64,000 nucleotides of DNA from Phialophora verrucosa (lineage: Eukaryota; Ascomycota; Eurotiomycetes; Chaetothyriales; Herpotrichiellaceae). The notes under the pieces are model-generated. The model saw only the letters and a list, made by a program, of their open reading frames with translations, made no database searches and was not told the origin of the DNA. The stretch's first letter is position 1. Each line of letters begins with the position of its first letter. A program made the position numbers and the translations under genes. The stretch is taken from positions 1,984,001 through 2,048,000 of the forward strand of contig MSED01000001.1 in the NCBI GenBank assembly GCA_002099365.1. The letters are read 5' to 3'. Of the stretch, positions 55,229-64,000 are shown one piece after another.

Positions 55229-57534
55229 ATGCGTGCACGTACTGGATGGTGAGTTGCAGTCAAACTACTACCGCGAACTCGCACACTAATGGCTCCAACC
55301 GCCAAGTCAACCTTGTCATGATCGCCACCTGAAATGTGAGTGAGTGCTTCCGCGGCGGGATGATCACGGATGCTGATTTCTCGTTTCTGGAGGTGTCAAG
55401 CTGCCCGGCTCGCCAAGATGCCAAAGGTGCATCGAAGCACAGCGAGAATGCCTTCTCGACACACCCCTTCGTTTTCGACACGTCAAGTCCGTACGGCTGA
55501 AGCCCGTGGCTGGACGGAAGGTGAAACACGAGTTGACGCACACTCCCCAGCAGGTCTGGGTCGACATCCCCTCGGAAGGTGGGCTTGCGTGACAAGTCTT
55601 TGTCTTGACGACGTTGACGGTCAAAAGTGCGATTTGTTTCTTCCGATTATGAGCCAGAACCTTCTCCAGACTCCGGTTCAAGGGACGATACACCCAGGCC
55701 TCCTCCATCAGTCATTTCGCCCTTCCCCCAAGATGCACATGGCAACCTCCAAATCTATACCGATCCAACGCCGGCATCTACTCATGAGTGGATGACTGCG
55801 CTCTCGCCGCACCACTCCACGATTCAGAACAGTACCCCTACACACTCGAGCCTTCAACTCTACGGTCTCCCTTCACAGTTTTCAGCCGCGACGCACCATT
55901 CTGCCAACGCTGGGTCGTCACCATCACAGTCTATAGCTAGAGACCATTCGAACCAGCACCAATCACCTGTTGTCTTGAACACACCATCGACCATCACTTC
56001 TCCAAGTCATGGAATTCGCACCTCGTGGCCGTTCAAAAGCCTCCATGAGGCTAGTCTATTGCACCACTATATCGTCAATCTATCCCTCCAGGTGATTCTT
56101 CGTGTCCCGAGTTGTCTTCTTCAGACACCACTAACTAGGCCAAGTTCGATTCTTGCGACAAGCAACGCCACTTTGCTAATGCGATACCGAGACGAGCAAT
56201 ACAGTATCCTGTGATCAAGAATGCAATCTTTGCCATGTCGTCGCGGCAAATGAGTCTTCTTGCCGGGAGAGAGGACACCGAGTCGCCCCAATATGTCAGC
56301 GAATGCTTGCGAATCCTCATAGATACCCTCGAGGACCCTCTTGAGCACTTGGACGAAAATCTTCTGGCGGCGGTGGTACTGTTGAGGACACACGAAGAGA
56401 TGTCTGGTAGGTGATGGGCCATCGTTGCGACGATGTATTACGAACACGAGGCTGAATGACTGGTCGCAGATAACGATGAAAGGTGCCATCTCTTCGGGAC
56501 GACCAGACTCTTGAACTCGATAGCGTCCTTCGCCGCCGATGGCGGCCTTGGAGAGTCAGCCAGCTGGGTGTCGCTGCGCCAGCACATATACATATCCCTC
56601 ACAAGTCAGGATCCTTTCACCATCAACCTCACCAACTATCGCGCCTCCAAAGTCTTCCACACCTCTGATGATGAGTCGTGGGCAAATCGAATCATCTACA
56701 TCTTCGCCAACATTCTCACACAGGTCTTCAGACCCGGACACGAGCAGATTTCGCCGATGACATGGGCGGAATTGAACGCCGAAGTCGCCAATTGGGAACT
56801 TACAAAACCATGGCATTTTAGCCCCCTGTTTGTCCAAGACCCGCAGAGGGACCCTGTGAACCAGCCGACGAGAAGCGCTTGGCCGGAATTGTACATGTGT
56901 AATCCTGCACAGGGTAAGCAGAGTACGGCCAACATTGGAGAAGCTAATCGTCCGACGATGTCTCGTTTTAGTGGTGGGCCTACAGCATTACTATCTCGCC
57001 AAGGTCGTTTTGGCCATCTACGATCCGAACTTGTCCAAGCTGGGTTTCAACTCGTATCAAGTAAGGCGGGCTTCCGAAGTAAGTCTGCGAACCGCTGCCC
57101 CCGCACCTCTTTTCAATTGTCATGTTTGGATGGCCTCGTGAGTCTCTATTCTGATGCTAAAACCGCCTCCTAGGCTACCGTGCGGGAGAATATACGAAAG
57201 GTCAGACTCTATCAAGAACTGGTTGTGCTCAACTGACAACGAAACTCCCAGACTGTCGGCCTGGCAGTCTCGAACGATCACGTCCTTACCGCGATGTTCC
57301 AAACCTCTCATATTCTTTCGGCTTGTAAGAGGCAATGTCTGAGCCCGTTCCCGGACGGGTGCACTTTGCGATCGAGCACTACTAACCCCGTCTCGGTGAA
57401 ATCTAGGTGGGATGTACCTCATCGACCGAAAAGAGCAAGACGCAGCCGTCGACTTCCTCGTCCAGATGAACAAGCGGATAGGTTGGCAGACTGCGCACAT
57501 CGTTCGCGATCTGAAGAGGCAGTGGCAAGTTTAG
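55229..57534 (+). CDS. Zn2Cys6 transcription factor
   Basis: Ten exons: 55229-55248, 55307-55335, 55393-55578, 55628-56091, 56139-56406, 56470-56913, 56972-57078, 57174-57200, 57252-57324 and 57407-57534; phases fit, 581 residues. The binuclear cluster is built from three exons: CQPC-HDRHLK-C, VKLPGSPR, C-QR-C-IEAQRE-C. A Ser/Thr/Pro-rich linker (exon 4) leads into a fungal regulatory domain (HFANAIPRRAIQYPVIKNA, LLRTHEEMS, LQHYYLAKVVLAIYDP). The protein ends RDLKRQWQV. The next genes are an NADPH-P450 reductase, convergent with only 69 bases between stops, and a P450, the likely targets. A start further upstream cannot be excluded. Confidence 0.85.
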
Positions 57535-57603
57535 TCATTCTATGCCATATATCTCTTATTCCAAGTCCGGTTTACCATCTTGCCACAGCCGTTAGCAGCA
57601 ATT

Positions 57604-59766
57604 TCAGCCCCACACGTCCTCTCTCCATTTGCCCTTTCTCTTGAGGCCTTCACTCCACTCTTTAACCTGAGCGTCTGTCCAGCCCTTGGTCTCCTTGACG
57701 ATCTCACCAACACTGAACCCGACCTCCCTTGCCATGGATGCTCTGCCGCAGATATAGAAGCTCGCGCCTTTCTCCTCGATCAAACCCAGCACCTCCTTTC
57801 CGTATTCCTTCACCCTCTGCTGCACGTAAACCTTCTCCTGTCCCTCCACACGGGAGAAAGCCGTGACGATCTTCAGCACGCTCTCCCCTCCGACAGATGC
57901 CTGCATGGCCTCCAGCTCCTCACGGTACAGATAGTCCTCGTCAGGTCGCCTGCAGCCAAAAACCAGCACCATCTCCCCGATGGGCTTGGCGATGGCGTGC
58001 AGCTTTACCCGCTCGGCGATGAATGCGCGGAATGGCGCCAACCCTGTGCCGGCCGCGACCATGATGATTGGGCAAGTGTTCTGAACGGGCAGTTTGAATT
58101 TACTCTTGCGGATATGGGCGTAGAGTCGCGTGCCTCCGAGAGCGTTCAAGGGCCCAGAGAGGTCATACTCAATGACTGCGCTGCTTGGTAGGGTGGGTCT
58201 AGGATCCGAGAGCTGCCATTTTGGTTGCTTTGAGAGAGCAAGAAGATAATTTGAGGTCACGCCGTAGATACTCTGTCGCTCGTTTGCGGGTAAGGGGTCG
58301 ACTGCAATGAGAGCTGTGATGCAGGCGCGTCGTGGACTGATGACGCTGCTCGAGGAGATGGAGTAATAGCGTGGCTGGCTGAGTGGTAGTGACTCGATCA
58401 AATACGAAATCGGCAGTTTTGACCACGGCTCACTTGGGCTTGCGAGGCTGAGTAGACGACCCAACGTCAACTTCGTATGCCTCAGATACTCAGAGTAGGA
58501 CTCCTTATCCTGACCCAGTTTGAGCACGAACTCTCGCGCTTCGGGCGATGGAGCGAAGGATGCGAGGCCTTGGATCATGCTTCGAGACAATGGGGCGCAT
58601 ATTTCCAGATAGCGGCTGAAAAGAGCGCGGATGGTCGTCGGCGTGGGAATCGGGACCTTGACCGCCGGATCGAGGGATTTGAACGAAATCGGCACATCTT
58701 GACGCTGTTGCAGGTGCATCGAAGTCAGGAGCAAGTCCACCTCCCTGATAGGATTGCTTGGCCAGACAGCAAGGTGGTCACCGGTCTTGTAGTGAAGTTC
58801 GGGATATTCTGAAAGATCCAGCTCCATGTGCACGCAATTCCGCGTGGACGAGTTGAAAAGCTCTTTCGCATTCCTGATGGTGAGAGCGCGGATAGGTGAA
58901 CAAGCTGCCGCCGCTTTGGGATTGTCTCTGGAGTGCGCAGGCTCCCCGTGATGGAGATCGATCAGGTCCAGGGATTCATCCTCCGTGTCGACGATGGTGG
59001 ACTGGAACTCGACCATCTTCTCCTCCACCCCAAAGTCTTTTCGGAACACGCCGAAGAGTTCTTCCTTCCAGGCGAGGAAGTCCTCCTCGGTGGACCGCTC
59101 TGCGTCGTTCGCTTTGCCCACTGGCAGAAGAAGTTTGGCTCCTGACTTGCTCAAACACTGCACAGCGACATCGACCACACGGTTGTAGTACTTGTAGTTG
59201 CTATTTCCCAGACCAAAAGCTGCATATCGGAGATTCGACAATGCCGGGAGCGAGTCGTGATTGACCCAATCCCAGAAGCCACTAGCATTGTCGCTTGGGT
59301 CACCTTCGCCGTACGTCGAGAGGATGAAGATTGCAATCTGTTCGTTGGACAGCTGGGCGATGGATTCAGGCTCGTAGTCTGAAAGATCTGCTGAAAGCGT
59401 GCCGAGACTGAATCTGACTTGACATTCTTTGGCGAGTTGGTTTGCAAACCGCTCCGCAGTTCCAGACTGAGAACCCCAGAAGATGACGGCTCGTTTGTTG
59501 GTTTCCGCAAGCTTTTTCGAGATGTCGCGTTGGCCTTGGCCCTGCGAGTTCGCTGCCCCCAGTTGTGCTTGAGGCCTTTCAAAGTAAATATGGTAGTGAG
59601 GATCGGGTTTGTCCCAAGCAATCCCCCGTAGCAGATAAGCTGCGGCCACGAAGCCAGCAACAATCAGAGCGACAACGTCTATGGCCGACGTCGGCTTGAA
59701 GGCCTTGGAGACTTGTTGTAGCACCGGCGGCAGAGCCAGCGTATCCCAAAGTGCTGAACCCATCAT
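57604..59766 (-). CDS. NADPH-cytochrome P450 reductase
   Basis: Intronless minus-strand ORF; from the ATG at 59766 it has 720 residues, normal for the family. An N-terminal membrane anchor (about residues 30-50, VVALIVAGFVAAAYLL) is followed by the FMN flavodoxin domain (FWGSQSGTAERF, STYGEGDPSDNA, FGLGNSNYKYYN), the FAD domain (PRYYSISSSSV) and the NADPH domain (AAGTGLAPFRAF, VFGCRRPDEDYLY, FYICGRASMAREV), ending in the family's C-terminal Trp. It transfers electrons from NADPH to microsomal P450s. It is divergent from a P450 gene over 758 bases, so it may be a dedicated partner; whether the genome has another reductase cannot be seen here. Confidence 0.96.
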   Translation of the reverse strand: MMGSALWDTLALPPVLQQVSKAFKPTSAIDVVALIVAGFVAAAYLLRGIAWDKPDPHYHIYFERPQAQLGAANSQGQGQRDISKKLAETNKRAVIFWGSQSGTAERFANQLAKECQVRFSLGTLSADLSDYEPESIAQLSNEQIAIFILSTYGEGDPSDNASGFWDWVNHDSLPALSNLRYAAFGLGNSNYKYYNRVVDVAVQCLSKSGAKLLLPVGKANDAERSTEEDFLAWKEELFGVFRKDFGVEEKMVEFQSTIVDTEDESLDLIDLHHGEPAHSRDNPKAAAACSPIRALTIRNAKELFNSSTRNCVHMELDLSEYPELHYKTGDHLAVWPSNPIREVDLLLTSMHLQQRQDVPISFKSLDPAVKVPIPTPTTIRALFSRYLEICAPLSRSMIQGLASFAPSPEAREFVLKLGQDKESYSEYLRHTKLTLGRLLSLASPSEPWSKLPISYLIESLPLSQPRYYSISSSSVISPRRACITALIAVDPLPANERQSIYGVTSNYLLALSKQPKWQLSDPRPTLPSSAVIEYDLSGPLNALGGTRLYAHIRKSKFKLPVQNTCPIIMVAAGTGLAPFRAFIAERVKLHAIAKPIGEMVLVFGCRRPDEDYLYREELEAMQASVGGESVLKIVTAFSRVEGQEKVYVQQRVKEYGKEVLGLIEEKGASFYICGRASMAREVGFSVGEIVKETKGWTDAQVKEWSEGLKRKGKWREDVWG

Positions 59767-60524
59767 GGGACCGTGTAACCAACGCTTCTCCTCCAAAGGA
59801 CTTATATTCTAACTGGAATTACAATCAAAGTAGCCTGAGAGAAAGCCTGCCTGGCTTGGTTTCAGAGACACTGTGCAAATGAGGTCGACGGACTGGCACA
59901 TGGACACCCAGTGCAAATAAGTCTTCGGGCAGGAACGCTGATATTGATATCCTCCGCCATTCTGTACGACCCACAACCTCGAGTTCAAGAAGGACATACC
60001 GCGTGTTTGGGTACTCCATTGCTAACAGGGAGAGAAGCCCGATTCCGCTGGTCGAGGCATCATTGGCAGAACACTCTCAGAGAAGCGCCACGAACGGCGA
60101 TCGGAGTAAGATTGCCTCTTGCGCTCAGGATGAGGGTCAGAAGCCCCGATCCGACATGACCCGGGCGGCCAAGGGGGCACTAGGGTGAAAAACTCCGAGA
60201 CCCCTGTCAGTAGCTGTCTTGGCCGGAGAAAGACTTCTACTTGTAGGAGCTCCTGATAAGATTCGCCCTTTTCGTTTGACTTGTTCGGCCATCGAAAGCC
60301 CATCACGTCTGGTGGGCTGCGCGCCGTCCAACAAAACAATGTCTGCAGAGGAGGGAGAGGGAGGTCAAAGCCGCGCCTGGCAATGGTGGGATGTCGCGGT
60401 ATAATTGTATGCCCATCTCAGCAGATTGAAGGTCCTTGTGTACATAACGACGGGGCGCCATCCATCTCTTTCTCCCATACATACTGCGTCTTGACATTTC
60501 CTGTGCCAATTACCACCGACAAAC
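59767..60524. promoter_or_regulatory. Divergent promoter of P450 reductase and P450
   Basis: 758 bases between the two starts, without a gene. Co-regulation of reductase and P450 from this region is expected. No clear palindromic operator shared with the 27-43 kb cluster is present. Confidence 0.5.
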
Positions 60525-62159
60525 ATGTTTTCAATTGCCACGGCTCCAAATGCAGTTCTCTTGGGGACTTGCCTCGTGTTATACTTCGTGTTATGTCCCG
60601 TTATCGTGTACTTCAGAGATCCCAAAGGTGCGGAAGGCTGTGGTCTCGAACATTTTACCAAGAGCTAACTTCATGTTGTAGGTCTTCGGAAATTCCCCAA
60701 TATGACGCCTCTGTCTGGCATCTCGTCAATTCCATTTATGGTGTTGGCACATACAGGTGCACGATCTAGCCATTTGGTCGAACTTCACAAGAAGCACCCC
60801 GTTATCCGGACGGGTCCGAACACGCTGTCGTACTCTGATGTCCGAGCGATCAAGGATATCTACGGACACAACACCAAGTGTACGAAGGACGCGTCTTATG
60901 CCATTACGGCAAGCTCACACTGTCACCTGGCCGATGTTATCGACAAGCCGGACCATGCGCGGAAACGTAAAGTTTTGTCGTCGGCTTACGCATTGAAGAA
61001 TCTTGAAGGCTGGGAGCATAAAGTTGCCGACAAGACAGCAAGGCTGATTGCACATTTCGACAAATGCTGCACTGCCCCACTATACAGCGACAAGGCGATC
61101 CCGGCCAAGGAGGACTTGAATGTCGACTATCGCGCCTGGATTAACTTCTTCACTTTGGACGCCATTGCCGACATAGGCTTGTCGGAAAGACTAGGGTTCC
61201 TCGACAACGGTCACGACAGGATCATCGCGCGAAGAACTGATGGGACGAAATATGAATGCAACCTACGGGATTGCTTGTACCAAAATGCCCGGAAGCAGTC
61301 TCTTCTGATTTGGCCGTATCAATGGTATCCTCTCATCAACAAGCTCTCCAACGTCATCCCGTTCTATGGCAGAATGGGCAAATTTGCCGCAGACTGGGAT
61401 GGCATCCCTCTCGAGCTTGCTCACCGTCGACTTGAGCGGTATCAGGCAGGAGAGAAGCTGGACGATTTCTTCCAGGCTTTGATGGAAGATAAGAATGGCA
61501 ACCCCAATAACCTCGAATGGGGCGAAATCGTGGCCGAAGTGAGCATTATGATGAATGCAGGTAGTGCCACCACCGCCATTGCGATGGCAAATGTCCTCTA
61601 CCAATTACTCAAGAATCCCGAAACCATGAAGAAGCTCGTGGAAGAGCTTGACGCCGCGCTGGAGGATGACGACGACGAGCAAGGCGTCGTCTCCTACGAC
61701 CGTGTGAAGCACCTTCCATACCTGAGGGCTTGCTTGGACGAGTCGCTACGTCTATTCCCACCGACTCCTCACGCCCTTCCACGCGAGACTCCCCCTGAAG
61801 GTTTGAGCATTTTGGATGATTACATTCCCGGGGGTGTCTCGGTTGGTATGTCGGCCTTGGTCGCCCACCGAGACGAAGCCCGATTCCCACAGGCCGACAA
61901 ATTTATCCCAGAGAGATGGCTTGGAGAGGAAGGAAAACAACTCCAGCCATATTTTCTCGCTTTCTCGGCGGGAGCACGCGGGTGCATCGGACGGAATATA
62001 TCATACTTGGAGCAGACTGTCGTCTTGGCCTCGATGCTCCGGAGATATGAATTTGCTCTGCCTCATCCGAACTGGGAGATAGAGCGGCTGGAAACGATGA
62101 ACTGGTTGATTAAAGAGATGCCCGTCAAGATTTGGAGGAGACAAATTCAGACTGCGTGA
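60525..62159 (+). CDS. Cytochrome P450 monooxygenase
   Basis: Two exons, 60525-60627 and 60682-62159, with a CTAAC branch point in the intron; 526 residues. The first exon encodes the membrane anchor (LLGTCLVLYFVLCPVIVYF). The I-helix motif is AGSATT, where Ser-Ala replaces the usual acid; the ExxR motif is ESLR; FIPERW and FSAGARGCIG with Cys469 form the heme region. The overall pattern recalls fungal P450s of the benzoate-hydroxylase broad group, but I cannot assign the CYP family. It is paired divergently with its reductase and near a Zn2Cys6 gene. The reaction is an NADPH- and oxygen-dependent hydroxylation or dealkylation of an unknown substrate. Confidence 0.94.
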
Positions 62160-62971
62160 GTTTTCGAGTCTCTGGGCAGAGAGAGACTTTCCGTAGCCTT
62201 ATGCACGATATCAATGAAGAACTTTCCCCGTGATTCCCCGGGAGCAATCATCTTCTGCCTCAGTACTTTCCTCTGCAAACCGAGACGTCAGCCATTATTA
62301 GCACCAACTCCGTCTCGTTACTTGACTTCCTCACAGCATTGTCCAGCTGCAAATCCGGACATTGTATAACACTGGCATCCGATTCCGTCACTCTCATGCT
62401 TCATCCTAAGCGTGCTCGAGCGCCACCAATCCCGTTCCTTCTGCATTCGCGGGAGAAAGTAGCAACGAGACCTCTGAGTGACGACGAAGGACCGGTTCTG
62501 GGCTTTCGACAGTTGCATCAACACGATCATCGAACAGCAGGAAATGAAACCCGAAATGAGCGTTTTCGAGAGGCTCCAGAACGGAGCTCCATCCCCGCGG
62601 CTGATATCCGCCCTGGCTTACGCATTGCCGAGAGGCTTGCGGAGAAAGAGTGAATTATCATTCCGCAAAGAGCAATCTTTCCCCGGTCGACGCTCTTCGC
62701 ACTCCGCAACCCACAGAGGAAGCTGTCGGCTTCAACCTTCCCCCAACCCCACGGGGAACGCGCGCGTGGCGAGCCCACCCTAATATGGAAAGTCTCATGC
62801 ATACAGAAAAAAAAGTATATTACAAGAAATCAAGACTCCCCATCCACGACTCTTGTACAACAATTCAGTGCTCCTCAATCTCCACCAAGAGTCCTCTCCT
62901 GTCTTCCTCCAGCTACGTGTCTAGGCTATTCTCACTCACCCGCTTGAGTCCTGGCCGGGAATATATCCAAA
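62160..62971. other. Intergenic, no gene seen
   Basis: 812 bases between the P450 and the transporter. Short ORFs only. An A-rich patch near 62808-62825 and CT-rich sequence precede the transporter start. Confidence 0.55.
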
Positions 62972-64000
62972 ATGGAGTATGAGAAGAACGTCATGTCCGA
63001 GTCGCAGATCTCTGACAAGGACCATGTTGAGACGGTCGAACACTCCAAGACAATTTCGGAACAGGCCACCGAACTGAGTGGAATTGAAGCGACCGCCGCA
63101 TCCAAGACAGCTTGGTTGATCTCCATTACCGTCTCCATCGGTGGTTTTCTGTTTGGTATGTCACCTATTATCGACCAGGAGGTCGCGCATGGACCACTGG
63201 CTGACTGACCGGTGTATACTGTAGGATATGACACCGGCTACATCTCCGCTGTGCTGGTCACACTCGGGACTTCTCTGGGCCACGAATTGAGCTCTGGTGA
63301 ATCCGAACTGGTGACCTCGCTCACCAGCGGCGGAGCATTGGTTGGAGCCATCGGCGCCGGTCTGACCGCCGACCGCTATGGTCGCCGCCAACCGATCTGG
63401 GGGGCTTGCGCCCTCTTCGTCGTCGGAACCGTGCTCCAAGCGGCTGCGTACTCGGTCGCGCAATTTGCTGTCGGTCGATTCGTCGTCGGACTGGGCGTGG
63501 GCAGTGCCGCCATGATCGTGCCTCTCTACATTGGAGAATTGGCGCCCGCCAAATACCGCGGGCGCATGATCGCATTCAACAACATGAGCGTCACATTCGG
63601 TCAATTGGTTGCCAGCGCGCTCGGCGCCGCGTTCGCCCACGTGCCTGGGGAAGGCTGGCGAGCGACCGTCAGCATCGGGGCGGCGCCACCAGTGGCACTG
63701 TCCGCGCTCCTGTTGCTCTGTCCAGAGTCTCCCCGTCAGTTGGTCAGCCACGGCAGGCACTCCCAGGCGGAGACGGTGTTGCTGCGAATCTATCCTACCT
63801 CCACGCCGGAACAGCGCCAGGCCAAGATCCAGTCCATCGAAATGTCCCTTCAGGAAGCGACCAACACCCTGATCGAGGATTCTCTTTGGGTCACATTCAA
63901 GCGCATCTTCACCACCGCTGCCACCGGCCGCGCCGTCCTGACGGCCTGTATCACCATGGCTATCAGTCAGCTTGGAGGGTTCAACACGCTGATGTACTAT
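62972..64000 (+). CDS. MFS sugar/inositol-type transporter (truncated by window end)
   Basis: Exon 1 is 62972-63155; exon 2 starts at 63225 and runs off the window, so only the first 320 or so residues are seen. A hydrophilic acidic N-terminus leads to the first membrane segment (LISITVSIGGFLFG-YDTGYISAVL, joined by the splice). TADRYGRRQ, PLYIGELAPAKYRGR and PESPRQLV are classic sugar-porter signatures, and the pattern resembles proton/myo-inositol symporters such as yeast ITR1. The transported compound cannot be told from this half. Uptake of a polyol would fit the Gfo/Idh dehydrogenase at 45 kb, but they are far apart. Confidence 0.9.

Noticed and set aside
1..64000. CRISPR arrays, tRNA or rRNA genes, transposons and LTRs
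   Set aside because: No regularly spaced repeats, no tRNA B-box in a fitting context and no transposase, reverse transcriptase or terminal repeats were seen by eye; a tRNAscan or repeat search could still find something small.

Overview
The window is nuclear DNA of a filamentous ascomycete (Pezizomycotina). Most genes carry short GT-AG introns of about 45-90 bases with CTAAC-like branch points. It also holds Zn2Cys6 regulators, a PEX12 peroxin, an OXLD1-type mitochondrial protein and many SDR, P450 and flavin enzymes. A chaetothyrialean (black-yeast) or related saprotroph is a reasonable guess, but the sequence alone does not prove it. No tRNA, rRNA, transposon or CRISPR array was recognised. 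Splice models were made by eye; for nearly every gene the exon phases add up to one open frame, and exceptions are stated.

Layout. (1) 0-6.1 kb: dispersed metabolic genes (MYG1 family, enoyl-CoA hydratase, SDR, ToxD-like reductase). (2) 6.1-12 kb: lineage-specific material: a low-complexity MGLFCC protein with a TTGTG-rich leader, a glyoxalase-fold (VOC) protein and a large unknown protein with SPGM repeats. (3) 13-20 kb, all minus strand: salicylate-hydroxylase-like FAD monooxygenase, pisatin-demethylase-like P450 and a Zn2Cys6 regulator. (4) 20.4-23 kb: OXLD1-like protein and PEX12, divergent. (5) 24.3-42.5 kb: a Zn2Cys6 regulator, two SDRs, a zinc alcohol dehydrogenase, a PRISE-type enone reductase, a GRE2/DFR-type reductase, a Baeyer-Villiger-type monooxygenase and an MFS sugar-type transporter. 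(6) 45-54.2 kb: Gfo/Idh/MocA oxidoreductase, xylanolytic-type regulator, divergent FMO and an aldo/keto reductase. (7) 55.2-62.2 kb: a regulator, an NADPH-P450 reductase and a divergent P450. (8) 63 kb to the end: a truncated sugar/inositol-type transporter.

The most striking signal is a short palindrome, TTTCG(C/G)CGAAA. It recurs in the intergenic DNA of region 5, about 160-310 bases upstream of every enzyme and transporter start there, and again upstream of the local Zn2Cys6 gene. I read region 5 as one co-regulated catabolic or detoxification cluster. The plausible chemistry is oxidation of an alcohol to a ketone or enone, C=C reduction by the PRISE enzyme, and oxygen insertion by the monooxygenase, with uptake by the transporter. 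The substrate is unknown. Region 7 looks like a self-contained P450 system with its own reductase and regulator. Regions 3 and 6 repeat the pattern of one regulator beside a few oxidoreductases.
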